Origin: Riemerella columbina DSM 16469
GTDB taxonomy: Bacteria > Bacteroidota > Bacteroidia > Flavobacteriales > Weeksellaceae
Reading direction: 5' to 3'
NCBI RefSeq assembly: GCF_000374405.1
Contig: NZ_KB894251.1
Coordinates: 62,001 to 126,000 of the forward strand
DNA length: 64,000 nt
The first letter of the stretch is position 1, and each line of letters begins with the position of its first letter. This document shows, one piece after another, positions 23,656-34,336 of this stretch. Both the position numbers and the translations under genes were made by a program. The notes beneath the pieces are model-generated. The model saw nothing but the letters and a program-made list of their open reading frames with translations, was not told the DNA's origin and did not search any database.

Positions 23656-24120
23656 ATGAATTACCATTTTTTTGCACATAAGCAGATAAGAAAAAACCTA
23701 AAAGAAATTTTAGAGCAATACGCTTTAGAGGATTTGCTGACAATCCCCGATGGTTTTAATAATAATATGTATTGGAATATCGCCCATTGCGTAGCAACGC
23801 AGCAGTTACTACATTATTATCTAAGTGGCAATCCATTTAGAATTGATACCTATTGGGTGGAAAAATACAAAAAGGGAACTTTACCCAATTTTGATGTTAA
23901 AGAAACTGAAGTGGAAGACCTTATCTTTCTTTTAGAAGAAACTTCTAAGGTGCTCGTAAAGGATTACGACGACGGCTTTTTTTCCGATTATAGCCCTTAC
24001 ACTACCAGTTTTGGTTTGGATTTAAGTAATATTAATGATGCCATTACCTTTAACAATATCCACGAAAGTATGCACTACGGCTATGTTTTAGCTCAAAAGC
24101 GTGCGTTAATGATTGATTAA
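23656..24120 (+). CDS. DinB-like four-helix protein
   Basis: 154 residues with the layout of the DinB/YfiT metal-binding superfamily: NMYWNIAHCVATQQLLHYYL supplies the first histidine helix and NNIHESMHYGYVLAQKRAL the C-terminal paired histidines. Members are thiol-dependent enzymes or stress proteins of varied and often unknown substrate. It lies 8 bases before rlmB and may share its transcript. Confidence 0.82.
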   Translation: MNYHFFAHKQIRKNLKEILEQYALEDLLTIPDGFNNNMYWNIAHCVATQQLLHYYLSGNPFRIDTYWVEKYKKGTLPNFDVKETEVEDLIFLLEETSKVLVKDYDDGFFSDYSPYTTSFGLDLSNINDAITFNNIHESMHYGYVLAQKRALMID

Positions 24121-24128
24121 AATTTATA

Positions 24129-24911
24129 ATGAAAAAATACCCACAAAAACCATTTTATAAAAAAGAAAAAAAAGAGAAATCCGATGATTTTATTTTCGGG
24201 TTGCGTCCTGTGATAGAAGCCTTAGAAGCAGGAAAAACTATTGATAAAGTGTTTCTTCAGAATGGCTTGCAAGGTCCTATATATGCAGAACTAAAAGGAC
24301 TTTTAGCCAAACACAACATCAGGCCGAACTATGTGCCTATTGAAAAACTCAACCGATTCACTAGAAAAAATCATCAAGGGGTAGTGTCATTTATTTCGGA
24401 TATTCCATTTTATAGTATCGAGAATGTATTACCACAGATTTTTGAAGCAGGGAAAGTCCCATTTTTAATTATGCTCGATAGGCTTACCGATGTGAGAAAC
24501 TTTGGTGCCATTGCCAGAACGGCAGAGTGTGTAGGTGCTGATGCCATCATTATCCCAGAAAAAGGAGCCGCACCTATCAATTCAGATGCTATAAAAACTT
24601 CGGCAGGGGCTTTGTATAATGTAAAAGTGTGCAAAGAAAAAAATCTAGCCCATACCGTAGATTTTCTACAACAATCGGGGGTCATGGTATTGGCAGCCAC
24701 AGAAAAAGCAGAGCAGATGATTTATGATGTGGACTTTAAAGTGCCTTTTACTTTGGTCATGGGCAACGAAGAGAAAGGGATTTCTAAAGAAGTGCTACAC
24801 CATTCGGACGAAAAAATAAAACTTCCTATAGAGGGTAAAACCCAATCGCTTAATGTTTCTGTGGCATGTGGTGCTATTCTATACGAAGCTGTAAGACAAA
24901 GAATTAAATAA
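24129..24911 (+). CDS. rlmB: 23S rRNA (guanosine-2'-O)-methyltransferase RlmB
   Basis: 260 residues: an N-terminal substrate-binding domain (FGLRPVIEALEAGKTIDKVFLQ to about residue 95) linked to a SPOUT catalytic domain with DVRNFGAIARTAECVGAD, VMGNEEKGIS and LNVSVACGAILYE. The length and two-domain layout fit RlmB, which methylates G2251 in the peptidyl-transferase region of 23S rRNA. The first 20 residues are lysine-rich. Catalytic features are intact. Related enzymes modify other positions, so the exact target is inferred from family resemblance. Confidence 0.9.
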   Translation: MKKYPQKPFYKKEKKEKSDDFIFGLRPVIEALEAGKTIDKVFLQNGLQGPIYAELKGLLAKHNIRPNYVPIEKLNRFTRKNHQGVVSFISDIPFYSIENVLPQIFEAGKVPFLIMLDRLTDVRNFGAIARTAECVGADAIIIPEKGAAPINSDAIKTSAGALYNVKVCKEKNLAHTVDFLQQSGVMVLAATEKAEQMIYDVDFKVPFTLVMGNEEKGISKEVLHHSDEKIKLPIEGKTQSLNVSVACGAILYEAVRQRIK

Positions 24912-24930
24912 TAAAACAATAATGTAAGAT

Positions 24931-25983
24931 ATGATTAAAAAAATCACCGCTATCGGTTTATTTGCATTGGCATTAACCGCTTGTAACAAAGATAAAAAAC
25001 AAACTAAAGTAGTCATCAACGAAGCAACAGGGAAAGTAGAAACTATTGCTGTAGACACCCCACAAGAAGAGGCTGCTAAAATTGAAGAAGTAAAACCTGC
25101 CATCTCAGACTCAGCAGGAATCTATACCCTTAAATTCCATCTTGAAAAAGGGAAAACTTACCCTCTAACTTCATTTCAAAAAGATGTAACCACCGTAAAA
25201 GACCCTTCTGGAAAGAGTATGAGCGGCACCCAAGAAATGACCGACGAAATATCTTTTACCGTTAATGATTTTAAAGACGGCATATACGATGTGACGGTAA
25301 ATCTAGTGGGGAAAGTGAATAAAAGTTCGGCACAAGGTAAAACTGTAGTAGTAGACACCAAAAAAACCGCGCCAAAAGAAGACCAGCTAAAAGCCATGTG
25401 GACCGTAAACAAAGCTATGTCAGGCAATACACTCGCTATGAAAATGAATGAGGATGGCAAAGTGCTTTCTATTTCTGGATTTGATGCGATATACAAAAAA
25501 ATTGAAAAGGAAATGGGTAGCATCATCAAAGATGCTAAACAGAAAAAACAATTTATAGACGGCTTCAAACAAGGGTTTAATGAAAAGGTATTCAAAGAGC
25601 AATTCTCTAAAAGTCTTAATGTATTACCCCAAAAAGGTGTTAAAATTGGTCAGACTTGGGTAGAATCTGAAAACCTAACACCAGATGGTAAACTGAAAAT
25701 TACCACTACTTATAAACTAGATAAAGTGGAAAATGGTGTCGCTGAAGTAAGCATCACTGGAGGTATTCCTAAAAAGTCTGAAAGCAAAAAGCAAGAAGGC
25801 TACACCCACAGCATCAGCGTACAAGGTAACCAAAGTGGTAAAATCACGCTTGACGCTAATTCTGGCTGGGTAAAGAACGCCAACCAAAAGATGACGACAA
25901 TACAGAAAGAAACCCTTTCTGATGGTAAACAAAGCCAAACCATGACTCAAACCACCAATTCTAGTATTGTGCTTAATCCTTAA
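24931..25983 (+). CDS. Lipoprotein, DUF6263-like
   Basis: 350 residues with a lipoprotein signal peptide whose lipobox is LTAC at the cysteine around residue 18. A lysine- and acid-rich linker is followed by a beta-rich domain (about residues 65-335) in which paired strands alternate with short helices. The layout resembles the Bacteroidota DUF6263 lipoprotein group, by recollection. It is probably anchored in the outer or inner membrane. Function unknown. The next small gene starts 11 bases after its stop. Confidence 0.72.
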   Translation: MIKKITAIGLFALALTACNKDKKQTKVVINEATGKVETIAVDTPQEEAAKIEEVKPAISDSAGIYTLKFHLEKGKTYPLTSFQKDVTTVKDPSGKSMSGTQEMTDEISFTVNDFKDGIYDVTVNLVGKVNKSSAQGKTVVVDTKKTAPKEDQLKAMWTVNKAMSGNTLAMKMNEDGKVLSISGFDAIYKKIEKEMGSIIKDAKQKKQFIDGFKQGFNEKVFKEQFSKSLNVLPQKGVKIGQTWVESENLTPDGKLKITTTYKLDKVENGVAEVSITGGIPKKSESKKQEGYTHSISVQGNQSGKITLDANSGWVKNANQKMTTIQKETLSDGKQSQTMTQTTNSSIVLNP

Positions 25984-25994
25984 TTAAAAATTCT

Positions 25995-26213
25995 ATGAAA
26001 TATATTTTAGAGTTTATTCTCATAACAATTATTATCTTTTTCGTTTGGAATACACTTAAAAGATTATTTTTTAATAAATTTTATAATTATTTCCCACATC
26101 AGAAAAAACAAAACCAACAACAGCGTACCGAGCAACAACGCACCACCAAGAGAAAAAAGGAAACCCTTAATTGGGATGCGGAAACCGTAGAATACGAAGA
26201 AATTAAAGATTAA
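25995..26213 (+). CDS. Small membrane protein, DUF4834-like
   Basis: 72 residues: one strong N-terminal membrane helix (ILEFILITIIIFFVWNTL), a basic patch, a glutamine/arginine-rich spacer and a conserved-looking acidic end (DAETVEYEEIKD). Flavobacteria usually have such a gene upstream of YfhO. The spacer is low in complexity. Function unknown. Confidence 0.75.
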   Translation: MKYILEFILITIIIFFVWNTLKRLFFNKFYNYFPHQKKQNQQQRTEQQRTTKRKKETLNWDAETVEYEEIKD

Positions 26214-26230
26214 TAAAACCCTAGTTCATT

Positions 26231-28765
26231 ATGCTAAAGAATAGGAAACACATAATCTATATTGTAGGCAGCCTTGTGCTGCTTACTTTGTTAGCACTCA
26301 TCTACACCAATCCCATTTTTTCGGGAAAACAATTGATGCAACCCGATATTGTGCATTACAAAGGAGGAGCTAAAGAATTATTGGACTATCGTGCCAACCA
26401 CCAAGACGAAACCTATTGGAGTGATGCCATGTTTAGTGGTATGCCAACTTATCAAACAGGGGCACAATTTCGTGGCGACTTGATAAAATATGTGGATAAA
26501 GCTCTCAACTTTCTACCTAAACCTGCCAACTATCTATTTTTATTATTCGCAGGGTTTTTCCTATTGGGAATGGTAGTGGTTAGAAACTGGAAATACGCCC
26601 TACTAGGCGCTACATTTTTTGGACTATCCACCTATTTTTATATCATCATTGCGGCGGGGCATAATGGAAAAGTCCATACCATTGCCTATTTTGCACCGCT
26701 ACTGGCAGGGATTTTATTAGTTTATATTCGTAAGAAATATGTCTTTGGGTTTATCTTAACCACCTTATTTATGGGCTTGGAAATTGCCGCCAACCATATC
26801 CAAATGACTTACTATTTATTTATCGCCTTAGGATTTTTATTTTTATCAGAATTGGTGCGCGCGATTAAAGGAAAAGTCGCTTGGCAACATTTTGGAATTT
26901 CTACTGGTGTACTGGCTTTAGCAATGGCTTTGGGCATCGGAATGAATGCGCAAAGGCTGATGGCAAACTCCGAATATGTAAAAGAAACGGTAAGAGGTAA
27001 AAAAATCATTAAGGAAGAAGGTGACACCTCAAAATCTGGAATGGATAAGGAAAGTATCACCATGTGGAGTTATGGCAAGCTGGAAACCCTTAACCTGATG
27101 ATTCCAAGACTCTATGGTGGTGGAAGCCAAGAGGAAAGTTCAGACGAGTTTAAACAAGCAGTAAGAACCACTTTAGACAGCCAAACCGACGACCCAGACC
27201 AAAGAGCCTATATCTACGAAGTCCTTACTACCCAAGTGCCTAAATATTGGGGCGAACAACCTGGCACTTCTGGACCTGCCTATCAAGGGGCGGTGGTTTG
27301 TTTTTTAGCCATTCTAGGATTTGTATTTGCGAGAAGACAATACCGCTATTGGATTTTAGGAGCGTCCATTCTGACTATTATGTTGGCTTGGGGTAGACAT
27401 TTTATGCCATTAACAGATTTCTTTATTGATTATATTCCATTGTACAACAAATTCAGAGCGCCGTCATCTATTTTGGTGGTGGTAGAATTATTATTTCCAT
27501 TGATTGCCATTTTAGGACTCCACCGATTCTTTACCGATAAAAATTTCCAAGATAAAGACAAACAGAAGTATTTACTCTATACAACTGCGGGAGTGGCTGG
27601 CGTATTGTTGATTCTGCTATTTGGAGGACCATCGTTTTTAGATTTTTATCAACATCAGGAACAACAAGCTCTTCCAGAAGTTTTACTCAATTTGGTAAAA
27701 GACGAACGCTACCGAATGTTTAGAGTAGATGTTATTAAAGCTTTGGTTTATGTGGTTCTCATTGCAGGGATTTTATTTTTAAGTTTAAAGAAAAAACTAT
27801 CACAAAATATAGCTTTGATTGCCATTGGTGTGATTAGTCTTTTCGACCTTTGGACGGTAAATAGACGCTATCTTAATGATTCTAATTTCGTAGATAAAAC
27901 CTTTGCCGAGCAACCATTTCAAACCGAAAATTCGGAATACTTAATGAGTAAGGCAGGTGATAATCCGTATATCTATGGCTTATTATCACAGGTTAATGTC
28001 AATAAAACTTTGGAAACTTTAGCCGAAAAAGACAAAGGGCATTATCGTATTTACAACAATGTGCTTTCGCCTTTTAGCGAGACCAATACCTCTTATTATA
28101 AATCATCTATCGGTGGGTATAGTGCGGCTAAATTAAGACGCTACGACGATTTAATTAATGAATATTTTATGCAGCAGGATTCTATAAAAATGCCGAAAAT
28201 CCTGAATATGCTAAATGCTAAATACTTCATCGTGGGCAACCTTAATCAACCACAGTCCTTCTCAAATCCCGAAGCCAATGGCAATGCGTGGTTTGTATCC
28301 AATATTGAATGGGCAAACACCCCAAAAGAAGAGCTTCATAAAATTGGAAGTATTGATAATAAAACTACAGCAGTCCTAAGTGTTGAAGATAAAAATCAGC
28401 TTCATTCTATGCCTTTAGCAAAAGACAGTACCGCCTATATCGAACTGAAACAATACCAGCCTAACGAATTGGTTTACAAAACTGTATCCAAGACACCACA
28501 ATTGGCAGTATTTTCAGAAATCTACTATCCACACGGGTGGAAAGTATTTTTAGATGGAAAAGAAGTCCCTTATTTAAAAGCCAACTATCTACTAAGGGCA
28601 TTACCCATTCCTAAAGGCGAGCATACCGTTAAAATGATATTTGAACCCGAAGTTCTTAAAAAAGGGAAATTGGTTTCTATGATTGCATTTGGAATTTTTA
28701 TATTACTGAGTTTATTCGGGATTTATAAATTATCGAAACTCCACCTAAATAAAGATGGAAAATAA
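26231..28765 (+). CDS. YfhO-family integral membrane protein
   Basis: 844 residues with about a dozen membrane helices in the first 540 residues and two at the end. The large loop after the first helix carries MFSGMPTYQ, characteristic of the family, and a periplasmic domain of about 230 residues precedes the last helix. YfhO proteins are GT-C-like and are thought to transfer sugars to lipid-linked or cell-surface polymers. The next gene, a glycosyltransferase, overlaps by 11 bases, which supports a role in surface glycan synthesis. Confidence 0.88.
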   Translation: MLKNRKHIIYIVGSLVLLTLLALIYTNPIFSGKQLMQPDIVHYKGGAKELLDYRANHQDETYWSDAMFSGMPTYQTGAQFRGDLIKYVDKALNFLPKPANYLFLLFAGFFLLGMVVVRNWKYALLGATFFGLSTYFYIIIAAGHNGKVHTIAYFAPLLAGILLVYIRKKYVFGFILTTLFMGLEIAANHIQMTYYLFIALGFLFLSELVRAIKGKVAWQHFGISTGVLALAMALGIGMNAQRLMANSEYVKETVRGKKIIKEEGDTSKSGMDKESITMWSYGKLETLNLMIPRLYGGGSQEESSDEFKQAVRTTLDSQTDDPDQRAYIYEVLTTQVPKYWGEQPGTSGPAYQGAVVCFLAILGFVFARRQYRYWILGASILTIMLAWGRHFMPLTDFFIDYIPLYNKFRAPSSILVVVELLFPLIAILGLHRFFTDKNFQDKDKQKYLLYTTAGVAGVLLILLFGGPSFLDFYQHQEQQALPEVLLNLVKDERYRMFRVDVIKALVYVVLIAGILFLSLKKKLSQNIALIAIGVISLFDLWTVNRRYLNDSNFVDKTFAEQPFQTENSEYLMSKAGDNPYIYGLLSQVNVNKTLETLAEKDKGHYRIYNNVLSPFSETNTSYYKSSIGGYSAAKLRRYDDLINEYFMQQDSIKMPKILNMLNAKYFIVGNLNQPQSFSNPEANGNAWFVSNIEWANTPKEELHKIGSIDNKTTAVLSVEDKNQLHSMPLAKDSTAYIELKQYQPNELVYKTVSKTPQLAVFSEIYYPHGWKVFLDGKEVPYLKANYLLRALPIPKGEHTVKMIFEPEVLKKGKLVSMIAFGIFILLSLFGIYKLSKLHLNKDGK

Positions 28766-30053
28766 AAAAAACATCTTAATTGTAACCTATTACTGGCCAC
28801 CTGCAGGTGGGCCAGGAGTACAGCGGTGGCTGAAATTTGTAAAATATCTACCAGAATTTGGTTGGAATCCTATTGTCTATACGCCTGAAAACCCAAGCTA
28901 TCCTTTAGTAGACGACACTTTGGTTAATGAAGTAGCCGACGACTTAGATATTATTAAAACTAAAATTTGGGAACCTTATCATATTGCAGAACAGCTCAGT
29001 AAAAGAAATAAAAAGTTCAAATCGGGGCAGTTTGATGTGGCTCAAAATCAATCTTGGAAATCCAAACTTTCGATTTGGATTCGTGGTAATTTTTTTATTC
29101 CAGATGCACGTGTATTTTGGGTAAATCCATCGGTTAAATATTTAAAACGCTATCTAGAACACCATAAAATAGACACTCTAGTCACTACGGGACCACCGCA
29201 TTCTATGCATCTGATAGGACTGAAACTGAAAGAAGCCATGCCCCATTTAAAATGGATTGCCGATTTTAGAGACCCTTGGACAGAAATTTCTTACTACAAA
29301 TACCTAAAACTTACCCGTTTTTCTGATAGAAAACACCATAGGCTAGAGCAGCAAGTATTTAAAAATGCCGATATTACACTAGCCACCAGTTATACCGATG
29401 CTGAGAAGTTTAAGGCTAAAGGCGCTAATGCTTTTTGTATTACCAATGGCTTTGATGAAAGACCAAAGGCTCATATCTATTCCAAAAATTCGCATTTTTT
29501 GATGAGTTATGTGGGCGTATTAGAGCAATTAAGAAATCCTAAAGTACTATGGGAAGCCTTAAATGAGATTCTCTGTGAAAACCCTGATTTTAGAAAAGAC
29601 TTTAAACTAAAATGGGTAGGTAAAGTGGACGATACCATCCAAACCGAATGGAAGGCGACGCCACTGGCTCACCATATTGAATGTCTTGGCTATATGCCTC
29701 ATCAAAGCGCCTACCAAGAAATGCTAAAGTCTGATATGTTGCTGATTACAAACTTTCCGACTCCACAATCTAAAGGCATTATCCCCGGTAAATTATTTGA
29801 ATATCTATCAACCAACCAACCGATTATATCCTTCGGACCTCAAAATGCCGATGTTGAGTTAATTTTAAAGCAAACCAAAGCAGGACAACATTTTGATTAC
29901 CAAAATAAAGAGGTTGTAAAACAATATATTTTAGAGGGCTACCACCGTTGGAAATCAGGTTTGCCACATGAAAACAATTCGGACTATATCCAGCAGTTTT
30001 CTAGAAAGTATTTAACAAAAACTTTAGTAGAGTTAATCACCGCTAATACATAA
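28755..30053 (+). CDS. Glycosyltransferase, GT4-like (GT-B fold)
   Basis: 432 residues. The N-terminal Rossmann half has TYYWPPAGGPGVQRWLKFVKY and the GPPHSMHLIGL loop. The C-terminal half has the nucleotide-sugar site region PGKLFEYLSTNQPIISFG, typical of GT4 enzymes. No membrane helix is seen, so it works at the cytoplasmic face. It starts inside the end of yfhO and ends at a terminator, so the two form the end of a transcription unit. Donor and acceptor are not evident. Confidence 0.85.
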   Translation: MENKKNILIVTYYWPPAGGPGVQRWLKFVKYLPEFGWNPIVYTPENPSYPLVDDTLVNEVADDLDIIKTKIWEPYHIAEQLSKRNKKFKSGQFDVAQNQSWKSKLSIWIRGNFFIPDARVFWVNPSVKYLKRYLEHHKIDTLVTTGPPHSMHLIGLKLKEAMPHLKWIADFRDPWTEISYYKYLKLTRFSDRKHHRLEQQVFKNADITLATSYTDAEKFKAKGANAFCITNGFDERPKAHIYSKNSHFLMSYVGVLEQLRNPKVLWEALNEILCENPDFRKDFKLKWVGKVDDTIQTEWKATPLAHHIECLGYMPHQSAYQEMLKSDMLLITNFPTPQSKGIIPGKLFEYLSTNQPIISFGPQNADVELILKQTKAGQHFDYQNKEVVKQYILEGYHRWKSGLPHENNSDYIQQFSRKYLTKTLVELITANT

Positions 30054-30081
30054 AAAACCTCAACCCAAAGGCTGAGGTTTT
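30054..30081. terminator. Bidirectional terminator between glycosyltransferase and HU genes
   Basis: AAAACCTCA (30054-30062) and TGAGGTTTT (30073-30081) pair perfectly with A/T runs on both sides, so it can serve the two convergent genes. Confidence 0.85.
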
Positions 30082-30128
30082 ATAATAATCTAAGGGTAAA
30101 CCCTTCTATCTTTAAACGCTATTAAGAA

Positions 30129-30419
30129 TTACTTCTTTTTAGCACCTGCAACAGCGTTAGCCAATTCAGAACCAGCTTTAAATTTCGCTACTTTTTTAGC
30201 AGGAATTTTGATTGCTTTTTTAGTTGCTGGGTTGATTCCCTGTCTTGCAGCTCTTTCAGTTACAGAGAAAGTTCCGAAACCTACTAAAGATACTTTACCA
30301 TCTTTCTTTTTAAGTGTTTCTGTAACACACTCCATAAAAGATTCTAATGCTTTTTTAGCTGCCACTTTTGAAATTTCGGCATCTTGAGCCATTTTGTCGA
30401 TTAATTCAGACTTGTTCAT
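30129..30419 (-). CDS. HU-family DNA-binding protein
   Basis: 96 residues with the whole HU/IHF fold: helical N-terminus (MNKSELIDKMAQDAEISK), GFGTFSVTERAARQGINPAT beta-arm region and a lysine-rich end that finishes in AGAKKK. It bends and packs chromosomal DNA as a dimer. A separate gene, not in an operon. The promoter matches the consensus exactly, consistent with high expression. Confidence 0.95.
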   Translation of the reverse strand: MNKSELIDKMAQDAEISKVAAKKALESFMECVTETLKKKDGKVSLVGFGTFSVTERAARQGINPATKKAIKIPAKKVAKFKAGSELANAVAGAKKK

Positions 30420-30454
30420 AATATTATAAATTAAAAGTTAAGTTTTATTGATAG

Positions 30455-30485
30455 CAAATTTAAAACTTTTTTTTACATATACAAA
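30455..30485 (-). promoter_or_regulatory. Promoter of the HU gene
   Basis: On the reverse strand TTTG (30482-30485), a 19-base spacer and TAAATTTG (30455-30462) fit the Bacteroidota consensus fully. Bases 30486-30663 up to carB are AT-rich and hold nothing else I can support. Confidence 0.85.
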
Positions 30486-30663
30486 TTTTTTTTAAGATTT
30501 TTAATTTTAATTTTATAAATTCACAATTAATTATTACAATTTATAAAATGGTTTTCCTACGAAAAATAAAAGGTTTTAAATAATAAATTAATTCTTATTT
30601 ATTGATAATTAAACAGTTATATTTATTATATATTTTCTATTTTTCATTATCAATTATTAAATT

Positions 30664-33600
30664 CTACATGGATTGCATTTTGAAGCTCATACTTTCAATC
30701 ACCTTTAAAATCGCTTCCACCGTATCCATAGAAGTTAAACACGGCACCCCGTTTTCTACCGACATTCTACGAATCTGGAAGCCATCGCGTTCAGATTGTT
30801 TTCCTTTCGTCATCGTATTGACCACATATTGCACTTTCCCTTTTTGTATCAAATCAATTAGGTTAACATCTTCCTCACCAATTTTGTACCCTACTTTGCA
30901 AGGAACACCATGCGTTTCAAAATACTTAGCCGTTCCCTCCGTTGCCCAAATTCTAAAACCTACTTGGTGGAAACGCTTGGCAAATACAGCGGCTTCTTCT
31001 TTATGCTTGTCCGCCACCGTAAATAATATTGAGCCATGTGTTGGCACTTTTCTTCCCGCTGCAATTAATCCTTTGTAAAGTGCTTTTTCTAGCGTAATAT
31101 CTTTACCCATCACTTCGCCAGTAGATTTCATTTCAGGACCTAAAGAAATATCCACTTTCGTCAGTTTAGAAAATGAGAATACGGGTACTTTTACAAATAC
31201 GCCTTCTTTTTCTGGCACTAATCCATTATCATAGCCTAAATCTTTTAGTTTTTGTCCCAAAATGACTTTCGTAGCGAGGTTTGCCATAGGTACATCGGTA
31301 ATCTTTGAGAGAAACGGCACCGTTCTAGAGGAACGCGGATTAACCTCAATAACATAAACTTGGTTTTCGAACAGTACATACTGAATATTCATCAAGCCTT
31401 TTACATTTAAGCCTTTCGCTAAGCGTTCAGTATAGTCTACCAAATCGCGAAGACACTTTTCATTGATATTTTGTGGTGGGTATACCGCAATAGAGTCGCC
31501 AGAGTGAACCCCTGCGCGCTCTATATGCTCCATAATACCCGGAATTACCACTGTTTCACCATCGGAAATAGCATCTACTTCTACCTCTTTCCCCACCATA
31601 TATTTGTCAATTAAAACAGGATGCTCCGGACTGGCTTCTACGGCATTTTCCATATAATGAGCCAATTCTTTTTCATTATATACGATTTCCATCGCTCTAC
31701 CTCCCAATACATAACTCGGGCGTACCAGTACGGGATAGCCAATTTCATCGGCAATTTTTACGGCTTCTTCTTTGGAGGTAGATGTTTTACCCTCGGGCTG
31801 CGGGATATTGAGGCTTTGCAAAGCTTTTTCAAATTTATCGCGGTTTTCGGCACGGTCTAAATCTTCCAAAGACGTTCCTAATATTTTGACATTGTGTGCT
31901 GCGAGTTTATCGGCGAGGTTAATAGCAGTCTGTCCGCCGAACTGCACTACTACCCCCTTAGGTTTTTCCAGCTCTATGATATTCATCACATCTTCCTCCG
32001 TAAGAGGTTCGAAGTAGAGCTTATCCGAAATAGAGAAGTCCGTAGATACGGTTTCTGGGTTGTTATTAATGATAATCGCCTCGTAGCCCATTTCTTTAAT
32101 TGCCCAAACGGAATGCACCGTAGCATAATCAAACTCCACACCTTGTCCAATTCTGATAGGTCCAGAGCCAAGCACAATAACTTTTTCTTTGTCGGAAACT
32201 ATGCTTTCATTTTCTTCCTCATAAGTTCCATAGAAGTAAGGCGTTTCGCTTTCAAATTCCGCAGCACAAGTATCCACCATTTTGTATACGGGCATGATGT
32301 TATTCTCTTTCCTTAGATTAAAGACTTCACGCTGTGTGATGCCCCAATGGTAAGCGATATTAATATCGGAAAAGCCTAAACGCTTCGCCTCTTTTAAAAC
32401 TTCTAAATCCATCTTGTTCTCGGTGATGGTGGTTTCAAAATCGACTATTTTTTTAAGTTTCCAAATGAAGAATTTATCTATTTTACTCCATTCCATGATT
32501 TTCTGCCAATCAAAACCTCTACGCAATGCCTCGCCGATAATAAACAGTCGCTCATCATCACAAACCTTGATGCGTCTTTCTATATCTTCCTCGGTAAGAG
32601 CTTCGGCTTGTTTCTTTTTTAATCCCAAATGGCGAATACCCGTTTCTAAGGAACGAATGGCTTTCTGCAATGATTCCTCAAAATTTCTGCCAATGGCCAT
32701 CACTTCGCCTGTGGCTTTCATTTGGGTTGAGAGACGGCGGTCGGCGGTTTCAAATTTATCAAAAGGGAAACGCGGAATTTTAGTAACTACATAGTCCAAC
32801 GCAGGTTCAAAACACGCATAAGTTTTACCCGTTACGGGATTCATAATTTCGTCTAAGGTGAGACCTACTGCGATTTTTGCCGCAATTTTTGCGATAGGAT
32901 ACCCCGTTGCCTTACTTGCCAAAGCTGAAGAACGCGATACCCTCGGATTAACTTCTATGACATAATAATTGAAAGAATGAGGGTCTAACGCCAGTTGAAC
33001 ATTACAGCCACCTTCGATGCCCAATGCTCTGATGATTTTCAGGGAAGCGTTCCTTAGTAATTGGTATTCTCTGTCGGATAGCGTCTGAGACGGTGCTACA
33101 ACGATGGAATCCCCCGTATGCACGCCCACAGGGTCTATATTTTCCATATTGCAGACCACAATGGCGTTGTCATTGGCATCTCTCATCACCTCATACTCTA
33201 TCTCTTTGTAGCCCGCAATAGATTTTTCAATAAGACATTGTTTAACAGGGGAATATTTAAGCCCCAGCTCAGCAATTTCTTTTAGTTCGGTTTCATTGGC
33301 AGCGATACCGCCTCCTGTTCCTCCCATGGTAAAAGCAGGACGAACAATCACTGGATAACCAATCCTTTCGGCAAATTCTAAAGCCCCTTCTACGGTATTG
33401 ACGATATCGGACTCCGGTACAGGCTCTCCCAAATCTTTCATTAAAGCACGGAATAAATCTCTGTCTTCCGCTTGGTTGATGGCAGAGAGTTTCGTCCCCA
33501 ATACTTCTACCTTGCACTCCTCCAAAATCCCTGATTTTTGAAGCTCTACAGCTATATTAAGCCCAGTTTGTCCTCCAAGGGTCGGCAGAAGCGCATCAGG

Positions 33601-33843
33601 TCTTTCTTTCCTAATGATTTGGCTCACAAAATCTAGTGAAATGGGTTCTATATAAACTTTATCTGCAATTTCCTTATCTGTCATTATAGTAGCAGGGTTA
33701 GAGTTAATGAGAATTACCCTGTATCCTTCCTCTTTCAGCGATAGACATGCCTGCGTCCCCGAATAATCAAACTCCGCTGCCTGCCCAATAATGATAGGTC
33801 CTGAGCCTATCACCAAAATAGTTTTTATATCTGTTCTTTTCAT
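30664..33843 (-). CDS. carB: Carbamoyl-phosphate synthase large subunit
   Basis: 1059 residues, the usual length. Two ATP-grasp halves each begin with the same signature ([19 protein letters not shown] and [18 protein letters not shown]), each with its own ATP site ([18 protein letters not shown] and [14 protein letters not shown]). The C-terminal 130 residues are the MGS-type allosteric domain ([18 protein letters not shown]). With CarA it makes carbamoyl phosphate from bicarbonate, glutamine-derived ammonia and two ATP, feeding pyrimidines and arginine. It is the last gene of the leftward pyrB-carA-carB run, separated from carA by a four-helix-bundle gene. Confidence 0.97.
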   Translation of the reverse strand: MKRTDIKTILVIGSGPIIIGQAAEFDYSGTQACLSLKEEGYRVILINSNPATIMTDKEIADKVYIEPISLDFVSQIIRKERPDALLPTLGGQTGLNIAVELQKSGILEECKVEVLGTKLSAINQAEDRDLFRALMKDLGEPVPESDIVNTVEGALEFAERIGYPVIVRPAFTMGGTGGGIAANETELKEIAELGLKYSPVKQCLIEKSIAGYKEIEYEVMRDANDNAIVVCNMENIDPVGVHTGDSIVVAPSQTLSDREYQLLRNASLKIIRALGIEGGCNVQLALDPHSFNYYVIEVNPRVSRSSALASKATGYPIAKIAAKIAVGLTLDEIMNPVTGKTYACFEPALDYVVTKIPRFPFDKFETADRRLSTQMKATGEVMAIGRNFEESLQKAIRSLETGIRHLGLKKKQAEALTEEDIERRIKVCDDERLFIIGEALRRGFDWQKIMEWSKIDKFFIWKLKKIVDFETTITENKMDLEVLKEAKRLGFSDINIAYHWGITQREVFNLRKENNIMPVYKMVDTCAAEFESETPYFYGTYEEENESIVSDKEKVIVLGSGPIRIGQGVEFDYATVHSVWAIKEMGYEAIIINNNPETVSTDFSISDKLYFEPLTEEDVMNIIELEKPKGVVVQFGGQTAINLADKLAAHNVKILGTSLEDLDRAENRDKFEKALQSLNIPQPEGKTSTSKEEAVKIADEIGYPVLVRPSYVLGGRAMEIVYNEKELAHYMENAVEASPEHPVLIDKYMVGKEVEVDAISDGETVVIPGIMEHIERAGVHSGDSIAVYPPQNINEKCLRDLVDYTERLAKGLNVKGLMNIQYVLFENQVYVIEVNPRSSRTVPFLSKITDVPMANLATKVILGQKLKDLGYDNGLVPEKEGVFVKVPVFSFSKLTKVDISLGPEMKSTGEVMGKDITLEKALYKGLIAAGRKVPTHGSILFTVADKHKEEAAVFAKRFHQVGFRIWATEGTAKYFETHGVPCKVGYKIGEEDVNLIDLIQKGKVQYVVNTMTKGKQSERDGFQIRRMSVENGVPCLTSMDTVEAILKVIESMSFKMQSM

Positions 33844-33863
33844 TTTTTCGTTTTTAATTTAGC

Positions 33864-33905
33864 AATGTATTTAGTGTAATAATGTATCTGATGTAATAAT
33901 GTATC
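33864..33905. repeat. Tandem repeat cluster on the carB side of the four-helix-bundle gene
   Basis: A 17-base unit occurs twice and then as an eight-base remnant: AATGTATTTAGTGTAAT (33864-33880), AATGTATCTGATGTAAT (33881-33897), AATGTATC (33898-33905). A similar cluster in inverted orientation lies on the other side of the gene. Confidence 0.75.
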
Positions 33906-33938
33906 AAATTAGTATGATTCATAAATAAATTATTGATT

Positions 33939-34301
33939 TCATTGCTCTTTAGTGTTTTTTATACTTGTACTCAAAATTTTATAAATTATTTTACTGATAG
34001 AAATAATTTGTATTTCTAATTTTTCATCAAACGGATAAGTTTTCGAATGTTTACATAAATATAGCCAGTATTTTGTTTCTTCTAATTCTTTAGCTGCAAT
34101 TTTTATTTTATTAATAAAATCTTTTCTACTTGCAGGATTTTGTGCTTCAAAGACATTAGCACCAATGCTCGTACCAGAACGCAGTAATTGATTAGCCACG
34201 ATATTTTTTTTATGTTTTTCTAATAATTCACAAAACTCAATTAATGACAATGAAAAATTTGTACACAAAGTTAATAATGGATTATGCTCAAAATTAATCA
34301 T
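33939..34301 (-). CDS. Four-helix-bundle protein (23S rRNA intervening-sequence protein family)
   Basis: 120 residues and all helical. It carries the family pattern QLLRSGTSIGANVFEAQ and the downstream FINKIKIAAKELEETKYWL. The family (S23/IVP) was first seen inside insertions of 23S rRNA genes and is related to the Avd accessory protein of diversity-generating retroelements; its function is unsettled. Here it is inserted between carA and carB in the same orientation, with short repeat clusters in opposite orientations on both sides. No reverse transcriptase lies nearby. The setting suggests a small mobile unit that has entered the operon. Confidence 0.88.
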   Translation of the reverse strand: MINFEHNPLLTLCTNFSLSLIEFCELLEKHKKNIVANQLLRSGTSIGANVFEAQNPASRKDFINKIKIAAKELEETKYWLYLCKHSKTYPFDEKLEIQIISISKIIYKILSTSIKNTKEQ

Positions 34302-34336
34302 ATAATGGTTTTTAAAATCTATTATTGGTAGCTACT

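Noticed and set aside
30602-31078. Forward open frame of 158 codons opposite the end of carB
   Set aside because: It is antisense to conserved CarB sequence, has a low-complexity hydrophobic start and no supporting promoter.
33939-34301. Accessory protein of a diversity-generating retroelement
   Set aside because: The four-helix-bundle protein is related to Avd, but no reverse transcriptase or template/variable repeat pair is present, and its neighbours are carA and carB.
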